Of a stretch of DNA of 64,000 nucleotides, positions 53,109 through 64,000 are shown in pieces. Each line of letters begins with the position of its first letter. The first letter of the stretch is position 1. The notes under the pieces are model-generated. The model saw only the letters and a list, made by a program, of their open reading frames with translations, made no database searches and was not told the DNA's origin. Source of the stretch: Manis javanica. Its lineage: Eukaryota; Chordata; Mammalia; Pholidota; Manidae. The stretch is taken from the NCBI RefSeq assembly GCF_040802235.1, contig NC_133160.1:99937160-100001159 (forward strand), given 5' to 3'. Made by a program: the position numbers and the translations under genes.

Positions 53109-55224
53109 ATATTTACCCCTGGGAAAAAGAAGCATCTCTGATCTTTGAGAATATGTATGTATTTGTAACAAATATATATGCATCAGAGGAAAAAATGCTT
53201 TTTGTTCAAAATGAGAGAAACCTATTCTTTCAATAAATATTATACTTTAAATTGTGTTGTCAGTAAACCATGAAATTACCTCACTTGCATAGATAAGAGT
53301 CACCATGTTTTGAGCTGTTTAGACACAGGAACATAAAAATACCATCTGAGTCCTAGGACCAGTGGTTAATAATCTGTAAACATCACAATCTCACAATATA
53401 TTCATGACTACAAATCCAATTCCAGTCTTCAAAGAACTGATGGGATGATAGTTTTGTTTATTAGAAAAATGTATTAAAGGGCGAATGTGATAGAACTGCT
53501 TCAAAGCACACCAGCAGCTTTAAATCATATTTGCACAATTGGCTTATTCCCTTATAAATGCTTAACATGGATTAAAGTTCTGCTGAATGCAAGGTGAGTG
53601 CAATGACCATACCTTTATGACCATAATCCATTTTTATTGTACATATGGCTAATATCCATTGCTAACGTACCTTCATTAATCAGATATTATTGTATATATA
53701 GGATGATTTCAAACTTATGTGTTTTTTTAAGCCTCTGTTACCATCTGAACCATATTTTCACCTTGTAATTCAATGGTAAACCTGGAAAAAGTAACATTAA
53801 TATGTTTAGGTGAAAGGAATAAAGGGAATAGATGTTTTTATTTAGTATGATACACAATATCCAAAACTTCAGTGATAATCAATTTGTTTCTTAATGTAAG
53901 AATAATTTGAATATTGCCCCTTCAAGTATAGGCTTTTACTTTTCTCATTTTCAAGGAGACATTTGATAGGGTTTGTTTGCTTTATCAAGAGAAAATAGAA
54001 AAAGAGGACCCATGTTTCTCAGAATATTCAGAATATGTTTACTTGTACTCAAAGGAATAGAACTAAGGTAAATGAGATGCCAACTGTGTTTTGTGTGCAA
54101 ATACGTAATTAGGGTAACTGGGGTTGGAGGCTACACCTCATTACCTAATTATTCTTCTGTGAGGGAAAATGAGTAGTTGTTAACTAAATATGAGGTAATT
54201 CTTTTATAAGGAACTTTATTAAAACTTTACCAAATATTTGAATGCAAGTTACAGTTGAAATATCCCTCTTTATCAGGTGATTATGGAATCACTAAAAATA
54301 TATGTTGAAAATTCCAAAAATAGTATTAAATTCTCATTAAGGCTGTACTGTCACTAATACAAAAACACTGAGCCGGAAATTTTTTTTTTTAATAAATACT
54401 CAGTTGCATAAATGAAAAAATATAAAGAAGGAACATGTATTTTATCTTCCTGATTAGAGGTGGAAGCTATTTCACTTCTGTGTTCTTCACATGGACACGG
54501 TGCGATACATGTATTTGGGACTCAACTCCTAAGAATGAATTTGGTTGTGCCTTTGTGGATTGTGAAGAATAATGGTAACTATTACTTAGGGAGTCAAATA
54601 GAATTTAACTTTCTATGCTAACAAGGGAATGATATAAATCTGATAAACCATAACAGCAAATAATTTCCAATTCATATGTATATACTTTATTCTATTTGTT
54701 TGGAGTCATCATAAAAGTGGAAAATTGCCCTTTCAATATTCACTGTACTCTTTCATGCCACAAGGTTTTCTGAGCATGTACACACAGCTTTGTCTTAAGG
54801 CCCCAGTTTTTGCTCAATGGATTGTGTTTTATTTGCCATCTAAATTTAAGGGTGTTAGAGAAGGCGTGTGTTTCCAATTTACGCCCTTGAGTTGGGGGAT
54901 TAATATAATTGTCATGCAAAGCATATAATGGCATTAAAATACTTCATCTTTATTTTCTAATATTATGACATATGTAAAGTAGGCTTTTAAAAAATCTCTT
55001 CACTAAATACTAATAACTGCTTATTGTAACAATCGTTCTACCATGGTATATGCTCCTTGCAAAGGGGAATTAACATTTGTAAATTTGAAACTAAAGCAGT
55101 TCACAAGTGTTCGAACCAAAGCTGCTCTATATCTGTTGTTTGACTCACCGTAATAGCCAGCTGGCTTTGATCTTTGTATTGGGTTCCTGGTTTACCTACA
55201 CCATTTGATTTGGTCACATGTAGG

Positions 55225-55400
55225 AAAAGCCTGACTTAGTGTGGAGGACATGTGAGCTTTAAGTCAGGGAACATGGAGTGGGTCTTGTCTCTTTCCTTAT
55301 GCTTGATAATGTCATCTCCCCTCTTTGAGCACAGATTTTGTTCGTCTGTGAAATAAAAGTGTTGGACTAGATGAATTCAAAATGTTCTGAGTCTGTGTAT
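55225..55400 (+). repeat. MIR-class SINE
   Basis: gtcatctcccctctttgagc, gttcgtctgtgaaataaaag and gttggactagatgaattcaa resemble MIR. Confidence 0.5.
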
Positions 55401-55923
55401 AATGATTTGAATTTTAGGCCAATTTGTCCAATTACACATTTCCAGACCTCTGTCTACTTATTTAACCTTCCTAAACTAAAACTACTCACCCCATGACACA
55501 AAGTCAGTGTGATTGAAATGATATAATGCAGACAAAAGATAAACAATCAACTGTAAAGCATTATACACTTACAACATTTTGCTGAGAAGGACCTGCCTTT
55601 TCTCTGAGAGTTGTGTTAGATATATGATTATAGAAGGTCTCTATATGTTTGTATATAGTTGTTTGATATTTAGTAAGTAAATTGTAAACACAAAAGAGAA
55701 AAAATCATTCACTGGACATTCTACTTTATTTAGCCAAATAAACTGAAGTCACACTATTATTTTTGTTCAGATTTCCCCAGTATGGTTCTATTGAATATTA
55801 CATACATGTTTTAATCAGAAATAATTTTGGGAAACATTAAAGTAAACAAAATTAAAAAGTTTCTTTTTGAAACTGAAGAAAATCTCAAAGCCCTACCATC
55901 TTATATTAGGGGTATAGTTGCTG

Positions 55924-55942
55924 TCTTTCCTAATGCTTTTTG
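55924..55942 (+). repeat. Target-site duplication, left copy
   Basis: tctttcctaatgctttttg, identical to 56912-56930. Confidence 0.95.
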
Positions 55943-56911
55943 TTGTTGTTGTTGTTGTTGTTGTCTTATTTATTTATTTATTTATTTTATTTTGGTGTCA
56001 TGAATCTACAATTACATGATAAACATTATGGTTACTAGACTCTCCCCCTCCCCTCCCCGTTATCAAGTCACCACCCCATACCCCATTACAGTCACTGTCC
56101 ATCAGCATAGTAAGATGCTATAGAGTCACTACTTGTCTTCTCTGTGTTATACTGCCTTCCCCATGCCCCCCACCCCCTACATTATATGTGCGAATTGTAA
56201 TGCCCCTTTTTCCCCCTTATCCGTCCCTTCCCATGGATCCTCCCTAGTCCCTTTCCTTTTGGTAACTGTTAGTCCATTCTTGGGCTCTGTGAGTCTGCGC
56301 CGTTTTGTTCCTTCAGTTTTTTTCTTTGTTCTTATAGTCCACAGATGAGTGAAATCATTTGATACTTGTCTTTCTCCACCTGGCTTATTTCACTGAGCAT
56401 AATACCCTCCAGCTCCATCCATGTTGTTGCAAATTGTAGGATTTGTTTTCTTCTTATGGCTGAGTAATATTCCATTGTGTATATGTACCACCTCTTCTTT
56501 ATCCATTCATCTACTGATGGACACTTAGGTTGCTTCCATTTCTTGGCTATTGTAAATAGTGCTGCGATAAACATAGGGGTGCATATGTCTTTTTCAAACT
56601 GGGCTCCTGCATTCTTAGGGTAAATTCCTAGAAGTGGAATTCCTGGGTCAAATGATATTTCTATTTTGAGCTTTTTGAGGAACCTCCATGCTGCTTTCCA
56701 CAATGGTTGAACTAATTTACATTCCCACCAGCAGTGTAGGAGGGTTCCCCTTTCTCCACAACCTCACCGACATTTGTTGTTGTTTGTCTTTTGGATGGTG
56801 GCGATCCTTACTGGTGTGAGGTGATATCTCATTGTGGTTTTAATTTGCATTTCTCCGATGATCAGCAATGTGGAGCATCTTTTCATGTGTCTGTTGGCCA
56901 TCTGAATTTCT
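55943..56911 (-). mobile_element. 5'-truncated LINE-1, antisense, with intact target-site duplication
   Basis: Read on the - strand it starts inside ORF2 (gaaattcagatggccaacag), keeps an open frame for the ORF2 C-terminal part (56332-56703; MWKAAWRFLKKLKIEISFDP, later KRWYIYTMEYYSAIRR), then a 3'UTR and an A-rich tail of AAAT and AAC units (plus-strand ttattt and ttg repeats, 55943-55990). It is flanked by a perfect 19-bp direct repeat, tctttcctaatgctttttg, at 55924-55942 and 56912-56930. This is the hallmark of target-primed insertion, and its perfection shows the event is fairly recent. Confidence 0.95.
56332..56703 (-). pseudogene. L1 ORF2p C-terminal fragment
   Basis: A 123-codon open frame inside the truncated L1, covering the region after the reverse transcriptase domain. 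The catalytic domains are absent, so it has no function on its own. The upstream part (about 56,710-56,911) is in another frame (ends ...KTNNNKCR), showing at least one frameshift. Confidence 0.85.
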
Positions 56912-56930
56912 TCTTTCCTAATGCTTTTTG
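56912..56930 (+). repeat. Target-site duplication, right copy
   Basis: tctttcctaatgctttttg, identical to 55924-55942. On the - strand it contains c/aaaaag, close to the L1 endonuclease preference. Confidence 0.95.
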
Positions 56931-58324
56931 ATGCCAAACCCATGAAACTACTACTCCAGGTGTGGTGGAACACAGGTTTGAGATGCTCCCAGCTAACCAA
57001 AACTGTCCCCACTCACTCTTTTCCTCCTTCTCTTAAGAAGGCTGGGGTTTTAAATCCTGAATTAGAGATATTTAGAGAGGATATCAAGACTCAGTACTCT
57101 ATATCCAAATCCTATTCTTTCGTAGTCATTTTCTGTAAGATCCCTTGGGATAAGGCCAAAGAAATGACTCTCCTCATCCATATGAAGCTTTTGTACCAAG
57201 TCCTGATGAAACCCCCTGCAGACCTAGATGGGGGCAGGTCTGAGTAGCCTATACCTGTGCAAATTGGCTGGGCCATCTTCTGAGCCCCTTTCCCTTATAT
57301 ATAAAGGCAGGGAGTCAGTTAAAGGGAAGGTGGCCGGAGAGTTTCTCCTCAAGCTAATTTTCTATCCCAGAACTTTATAGAATAGGAGCAGTTCCAGAGG
57401 AAGAACAGCCTCAAGCTCCTCTGACTTTGGCACCTTCCTGGTGAACACTAATGCTTAGTTTATAATCTTTAAAGCCTTGTGTTTAACCTTATTTAAAAAT
57501 TCATCTGGTTTTCATTCCACACAGTCGTTCATGTCCGGGGGTGACTCTCTGGTGTGGTACATTATATGGTCTAGATGTGCCTGTCTGGCCCCCTCCTAAC
57601 CACAGCCATGCTCTCCCATCACTCACTCACTGCCCCTCCTCCACATTTTGGCTGGCCAGCCCCCGCCTATATGTCTTCCCAAGGCCTGATCTGGGCCCAT
57701 GAGAAACCTAGGAATCTCTGCTACACCAGCCTCAAGTCTCAGGAATCAGGGTATGTGGGATGTGTGTGTGGTGGAGGGGGAAGTTTAAACTCCCCAAGTT
57801 GGCATGTCAGCCCTCTGTGTCTGTATAGCTGTTTGCTTGCACTCTGTTGGCACTGAGAAAGCTCAGCACGTCCTGCTTCTCAGGCAGCATCCCAACAAGG
57901 AATGAGATGAGAGCTCCCTGTTCACAGACATCTACCACCTTACTCCACAGAGGAGTCAGGGGGAAAGGTAGACTCTGATGCCTCATTAGTACTTTCCTTG
58001 CAATCTGTTTCTCTGAAGATCTCTGTGGCTTCCTTTTTATATTTTACTGATGGAGAAATAATGAAAGGTCTGACACCTGAACTTATATAACTTAGTTTCA
58101 TTGTCTCAACTGTTATTTCTTGCACCTACTAGTTAGATGTGAGATAGGACAGGGACCCAGCATCATGGTGCTCTCAGTTGCTGTTTCACATTTTCGGCAA
58201 CTTTATGTTAGAAATGTCCATTCAGTTACCAAAAATATGGTTGGAGCAGTAGATTGGTATAAATCACTCTTGAGGACGTATTGAAAATCTGTATTAAGAG
58301 TATTGAAATTAGGCATATTTTTGA

Positions 58325-58622
58325 ATCAAAAATTTCACTTCTAAGAGTATAATGATCATAAATTTAAATATAAGAATCTTCAGCTCAGCATTGATTATAA
58401 TATAAAATTGAAAAAAAATGCTAGAAGCTTGACAGTAGGGACCTAGTTAAATGCATTGTGGTTGGTCCATACAGTGCTATGGATCACTGTAGCCATTAAA
58501 ATGTTGGTGGACAATACTTAATGGAATGAAAGGATGCTTTTGATGCATTAAATGAGAAGAACTTATTACAGAATGTGAATAGTTTGTATAGTATAACATA
58601 TTTTTATTGAAAAAAAAAAAAG
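58325..58622 (+). mobile_element. Old L1M 3' fragment with A-run
   Basis: tttcacttctaagagtataa, gaccatacagtgct-like text (ggttggtccatacagtgcta), agccattaaaatgttggtgg, and an A run at 58,610-58,621 follow the old L1 tail order. Confidence 0.55.
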
Positions 58623-58694
58623 CCTGTGTGTGATATGTATAAAGACCTGAAGTAAATGCACCAGGTTTTCAGGTTTTCTCAATGAAGTACTCTC

Positions 58695-58870
58695 TGCATT
58701 TCCAGCTGAATAATACTTGGCTTTGGGGAACTGTCTCATTCACTGTAGGATGTTTCCCAGCCCTGGCCTTACTGGTTAAGTGCCAGCAGTGCTCCCCAGG
58801 CATTGCAACACCTAGAGAATGCCCTCCCACATCAGTCTTGGGGAAACACTGCAACCGAGGGACTATTTCT
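58695..58870 (+). mobile_element. hAT-type non-autonomous DNA element, diverged
   Basis: tcactgtaggatgtttccca, ctggccttactggttaagtg and ccagcagtgctccccaggca match a common short mammalian hAT element. Ends not defined. Confidence 0.5.
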
Positions 58871-60571
58871 GGGTTGTGGATTAGTCATTGACTCCCTTTG
58901 CTTACTTACATTTTCTTCAATTTCCTTTAATAAGTATATATTAGATTCATAAGAAAAGCATAATAAGTGGTATTTGTAATATTTCACACTATTCAACATT
59001 TATGTAATGAAGCTTTCTGTTGCTTTAACCACAATTAGAACTTAAAAAGGCCAATTTTCCTTAGTGTCTTGGTTCCCACTTACATTTGTTTGACTAATTA
59101 AAAAAAACATTCTAGCTTCATAGATACTTAACAGTTACAGTATTTGCTATTTATCCACCCACCTACCTATTCATGTATCTACTCACCTAATCCATATTTG
59201 TTAAAGTCATGCTATGTGCAAAATACTAGGACAGGCATCAAGAGAAATACAGTGGTTTACCAGACCCATTTCTTGGGCTTGAGGCAGGCATCTAGCTTTA
59301 ATCCTAACAAGCATATGTAGGAGTCTGTTAATCTATTAGTATTATGGACCTTGCTTGAAAATTTCTTCTCCGACCTCCTCTCCCATTTATGTTTGAAGTT
59401 AAGTCTGTCTCAGAGTGAGGTGACATCACATTCATTATCTCTTGTTGTTGCTCAAAAATTCTGATTCTAGTACAATTCTTTCATTTACTTCCTTTCTTCC
59501 CAATTACCAAACCAAATTAAAATAGCATTTCATCAACTCTCTTTCTGCTACCTAATAATACTGGATACCACATCCAAATTTCAAGATAAATTTTACCAAA
59601 GATTTTTGAGGGGTAATGGATTGTGCTGCCCAAGTGAATTGAATAATTTCTTTGCTCTCTCATATTTAGCAAATATAACTGATCATTTGGGGCATGCCTA
59701 TTCACGATTTGATTTTGAAAAATCTTATTCTAAGTCTGTTGGGCTCTGAGAAAACTGTCCCATCCTTTTATATTCATGTATTGTCAAAACTTCGCCTTTC
59801 TCATTTCAATGTGCTTTATTCATAGCATGTCCAAATCCCTAAGCTTACAAATAACTGCTCAGTGTTTTTTGTTAACCTGTCTAGTGATATAGGAAGTTGT
59901 GAAAGTACACTTTTTTCATAGACTTTTTATTGAGATTAGTTGATTTCTATTGGAGTTAGACCCCCATTTAGAGTGTACAATTTACTTTACATACAAAGGC
60001 CTTGTACCTGGGCTGGAAGGACCTGTACATTCTCTAGCCTTCCCTATAACCTCTGAATATTATCTTGTTTGTAGGTACTGCCTACTCTGAATATGATCTT
60101 GTTAGTAGTAACTAGCATGTCTGATCAGCCCTGATGCCTAGGGTCAAATTTTATAAGTTACATTTTTGGACCTAAGAGTTTATTGAAACATAACAAAGAT
60201 TGTAGCATTAATGTATATATTTGGAAGTAGAATAGAGTTGCAAATATAAATTAATTTTTTAGATATAAAAATGTCAACTATGTATAAAAGAATGAAATCT
60301 TTAGGGGAAAATAATTCCCCAAAGTACCTATTTTTTAAGTGATAAATATCCTGGAACTATTTGAGAAAAAGATGTTTATTTCTTATATCTAACAAGTTAT
60401 ATATGTGTTTTCATTCTTTACTGGGACATTGAAATTTCTACCTTTCTTCTCACATTCCTCTTTCTTATTTGAAATTTATTGTTACCCCTATAAAAAGAAA
60501 CTACAAAAGATTGACTTTGGTATAGAAGCTGCTGGTTTTTATTATGACAGGTGGTTTAGTGTTGTATGTAT

Positions 60572-60620
60572 TTATATATATATATATATGTGAGTGTGGG
60601 GGTGGGGGTGTCTGTGTAAA
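60572..60620. repeat. (TA)n run followed by G/T-rich tract
   Basis: An 18-base TATA run, then gtgagtgtgggggtgggggtgtctgtgt. The G runs could form a quadruplex on the + strand. Inference from composition only. Confidence 0.7.
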
Positions 60621-61244
60621 ATGGAATTTAAGATAGCATTTAAAAACAAATCTGCTTGATTTTCCAAGAGTTGGACCATTTTATAAATGTACCTACAGTG
60701 ATCTCTATCTTTGGCATCCATGAAATGGCTTTTGGCAGTACTTCCTATTTTATAATTTGGGAGTTACTAACCAGATTAGTTCTAGAAATTAGGCCAGTGG
60801 CTATCTACTTCTCTAGAATCAAGCCCCAAGGTCTAGTCCAGCCTTATTATTATTATTATTCAAGGCCCCATTTTATCCAGGCTTCTTTTCTTTTTGACCA
60901 CATTTTTCACAATTACTTAACAAAACTCTTCAGTCTAGGCAGACAAGTGGCTCTAAAATACTTCACAGTTGCCTAATACAGTATGTACTTTAACTCTGCC
61001 TTACCTTTGAGAAGGCTCTAATGCCTCCTGTCTGAATTTATCCAGGCCAAAAAATCCATTTCAAGCCCCCAGAATTCCAAGAAGTTTTCCCTTACTGCTG
61101 AAATGCAGAGTAGTTTCATCTTGCTTAGCTTCAGAGCATTTGCAGATGGACCATACATATTTGGTTGCTTGGTCCAAAACCATGCAAGTATCCTTTATTC
61201 CTTTCCCTTCACATTCTCCACCCAATCCTTTATTTAATCAGTAT

Positions 61245-61620
61245 TTCAAAACATGGGTGTGATCTTACCACATCTCCCTCTGCCAGGCCCTCAGCATCCC
61301 TCACCCAGACTCCATTCCTGGCCTCTTAACTGGTGGTTCTGCTTCTATGCATGCATCCCACATTAGTCTGTTCTCCATCAGTAGGAGTACTTCTCTTGAA
61401 ACAGAAACTAAACTATCCCTCCCTGGCTCTTAACTATCCAATGGCTTCTTCTGACACACGGAATGAAGTCTGAATCCCACTGTGGTTTACAGTCCTACCT
61501 TACCTGGCCCTCATTGAGTTCTATTTTCGATCCCTTTTCTCCTTGTCTGCAGCCCTCCAGCTACGCTGGCCTCCTTGCTGTTCTTCAGGCCTGCCGAACA
61601 TATACACATGTTCAACAAAT
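61245..61620 (+). mobile_element. L2 LINE fragment
   Basis: ccaatggcttcttctgacac, cggaatgaagtctgaatccc, cttacctggccctcattgag and gctacgctggcctccttgct follow the L2 3' coding/UTR order. Confidence 0.7.
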
Positions 61621-64000
61621 ACATATAAAATGAGTTTTATTCATTTAAATGTAGACTTCTTCCCTCTTCTGAAAGCAAAGACAAATGATAGGCTTCTACA
61701 AAAGCACTGACTACCAGAATTTCTGATCTTAATTTTTAAAAGACAAACTGCAAGAATATGTAAAATGGCTAAGATATCATTCACTACTTCAGATTTCTTT
61801 GTGATTTTGGTGCATATAATCAATCTATTATAGAACACAAGCCTATCCTAATAAAATTACTTGTATCTTTCATTCTTATCACAAAAGTTCTTGCTTTTAT
61901 GCATTTTTATAATGACTACAGTTGAGTACATGGACATATGAAATTAACTTTCTCCTTAAGAATAAAGCAACCATTTCATTCATAAGATATATCTTGAAGG
62001 TTTAAAAACTGTTTATCAGTACATTATTCACATTCCATTAAATGTTTCTTGTAAACCACATGAATTAGATTGACTGTCAGACAGATGGGCAGAACCACAC
62101 GTGTCCAATATTAGGCAGTTGGTGAGTATAAGGTGCCAGAAAGAAGATTAGGAATATCAAGGCAGGAAGCTTCCAATTGCTCTTGAAAAGGATGATCCTT
62201 TGCTTCAGATTGACTCTCCACTATGTGTTTTCCTTTGAAAGTAATGCCTTCCAAAACAAATTTCTGTGTTTTATATCCAAACACATAGTGCTTTCTCATG
62301 GTAATTGATATAAAAATAATAAAATGAAATGTGCAGGCAAATTGAAAAAAGGAATATCCCTCTCCATCTGCCTTTTATGCAAGAATGACAGCTATGAAAT
62401 GTGTGTTTCTTCTGTAAGGGATGTGACAGTGTTCAGTTACAAGAAGATGACAGGAAGAGAAAGGCTGCACAGTGTGGAATAGTGTGGTATTTGTCGCTGC
62501 CTGGACTCATCAGCCATGTGGAGCTCTGTGGGGCACTGGCTGAGACATCAGGCTCCTTTATTTATTTCTTCTGGAATACTTCAGCATTTAAGATTTCATA
62601 AGGAATAGAGAAGAATATTAAAAACTAGTTAGCTTTTATGATGTGGAATCGTCATCTCTGAATATTGATCAAGATTCAAGATGAAGGCCTTTAATTTATT
62701 TTATCCATATGCTGCACTACTTTATCTAGAAAATTCTAACTTCGGGAGGTGTGGCAGATCTTTATTACATTCAAAACTGTAGATAAATTCTGCCTACTGT
62801 AATGTTTGATCTGGTGGAAACCATTTTAGTTCAACAATTCCATCCTCTGTAGGAGGGAATCAATTGATATCTTATAGCAAAATTATGTGTAAGGGCCACT
62901 AACTTCACATCCAGTGCAAATTTTGCATATATGTGCTCTTTCTTAATCTAAAATATATATCTCAGCTCTAGATGCCAATAAAAATTGTGTGAGCAAGGTG
63001 GCTTGAGGGCCACAGCCCTTTTACATTTCTTGTCCTCAGATACCTTCTAACTGATGGAGTAGAATTTGAAGAGCTGTGAGCAGACCACTGTGGCTCTATC
63101 CATACTGCCTCACAAAGGTAGAAGCCGTGGCAACCAACATGATATAATCATATTCACTTTTTATGCTCGGACAGTTTGGATATTTGCTTGGAATTAATGC
63201 TTTCTACCACATTGAAGATTCTGGGAAGTTTGTTATATGAATCAGTATGCCAAATTTTGTTTGATTTGTTCAATTAATTTTGTGTGAAATTATTTCAGCC
63301 CCAAATGTTCATTTACTTGTTTTTTCTACCCAAACTTTGAACCCAAATAAGCCAAACACATGGAAAGAGGTTTTTTGCTGTCATCAAGGTTAATTCTTCT
63401 TTTAACATTAACTTCTAAAACTTGGTAAAATGTGCTTTTGAAAATTTTTATTTATGTAATGGTTTTTATAAACTTTCCCCTATATTCCTTTGATTATATT
63501 TCTTTATATTATTTAGTGTTCAAATTGATTTTCACGTTGTTTTTACTGCTAGTTCATAAGAGGTTCTATCTCAATTCTAAATATCCCTTTCTTAATTTGT
63601 TTTCTATGTTCTGTAACGATTATCAAAAGAAGATTTATTAGTTATTTTAGAAGTGTATTTGTTACTTTAGGGTATGTATTTTCAAATATTTATGCACTCA
63701 CCAATTAACACAGCACTGGAGTTTTTTCTGTTGGAGACACATTGTTTTCTCTACATCTCACTGGAAGAGAAGTTGGCATGATAATTTTTTCATGTACTGG
63801 CTGATATTAACCCTTTCATGGTACATTATTTCTGAGAATACCATTGTTTGGCTTCATTCAGACATATTTCACACAAGCTGATAGAGTCAATACTTTTTTT
63901 TTTAGGACCTATTATTACATAGACATTAAAACTTGCTATCTTTTATCTGCCCATTTCAGCTTCTTTATGTGATTTGGGTTGAATATGAATTTCTATTTTT
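61621..64000. other. SNCA intron 4, no gene or named repeat seen
   Basis: AT-rich sequence with short chance frames only. A TAT/TTT-rich tract is seen at 63,430-63,660. Confidence 0.5.

Overview
This window is mammalian nuclear DNA carrying the 5' half of the alpha-synuclein gene (SNCA) on the + strand. It has GT-AG introns of 1.3 to 8.5 kb, a CpG-rich TATA-less promoter, and mammalian interspersed repeats (LINE-1, L2, MIR, MaLR LTRs, hAT/Tigger remnants). The encoded protein (residues 1-102 are present) has Thr53, Glu68, Gly95 and Glu98, the pattern I associate with laurasiatherian mammals rather than primates or rodents. The one relatively young, near full-length LINE-1 is of a lineage I associate loosely with pangolins or carnivores. 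I saw no carnivore, ruminant or horse tRNA-type SINE. The species call is therefore a low-confidence inference (Laurasiatheria, possibly Pholidota).

Layout. 1-30,000 is intergenic DNA upstream of SNCA. It holds an old antisense L1 (30-1,412), a 5.1-kb decayed L1 with a 5' end but no 3' end (4,042-9,150), a long CA microsatellite (10,884-10,956), two MLT1-type LTRs, one of them nested in an L1 tail (12,290-13,707), a pair of 73-bp inverted repeats (15,482-16,074), a MaLR LTR (22,068-22,451) and scattered MIR/L2/hAT fragments. 30,480-31,660 is the SNCA promoter, CpG island and 5'UTR exons. Coding exons are 32,739-32,859 (exon 2), 41,399-41,440 (exon 3) and 47,018-47,160 (exon 4). These 121 + 42 + 143 nt make exactly 102 codons. 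The rest of the window is the first 17 kb of the very long intron 4; the exons for the acidic C-terminal tail lie beyond it.

No other protein-coding gene is supported. The many short open frames are chance frames in introns, repeats or the CpG island. The most striking unlisted structures are a perfect 52-bp/52-bp hairpin with a 6-nt loop in SNCA intron 2, built inside an old hAT-type element and best explained by a replication template switch; a 5'-truncated antisense L1 in intron 4 with a perfect 19-bp target-site duplication; and the 73-bp inverted pair upstream of the gene. I found no evidence of a wholly new biological system.
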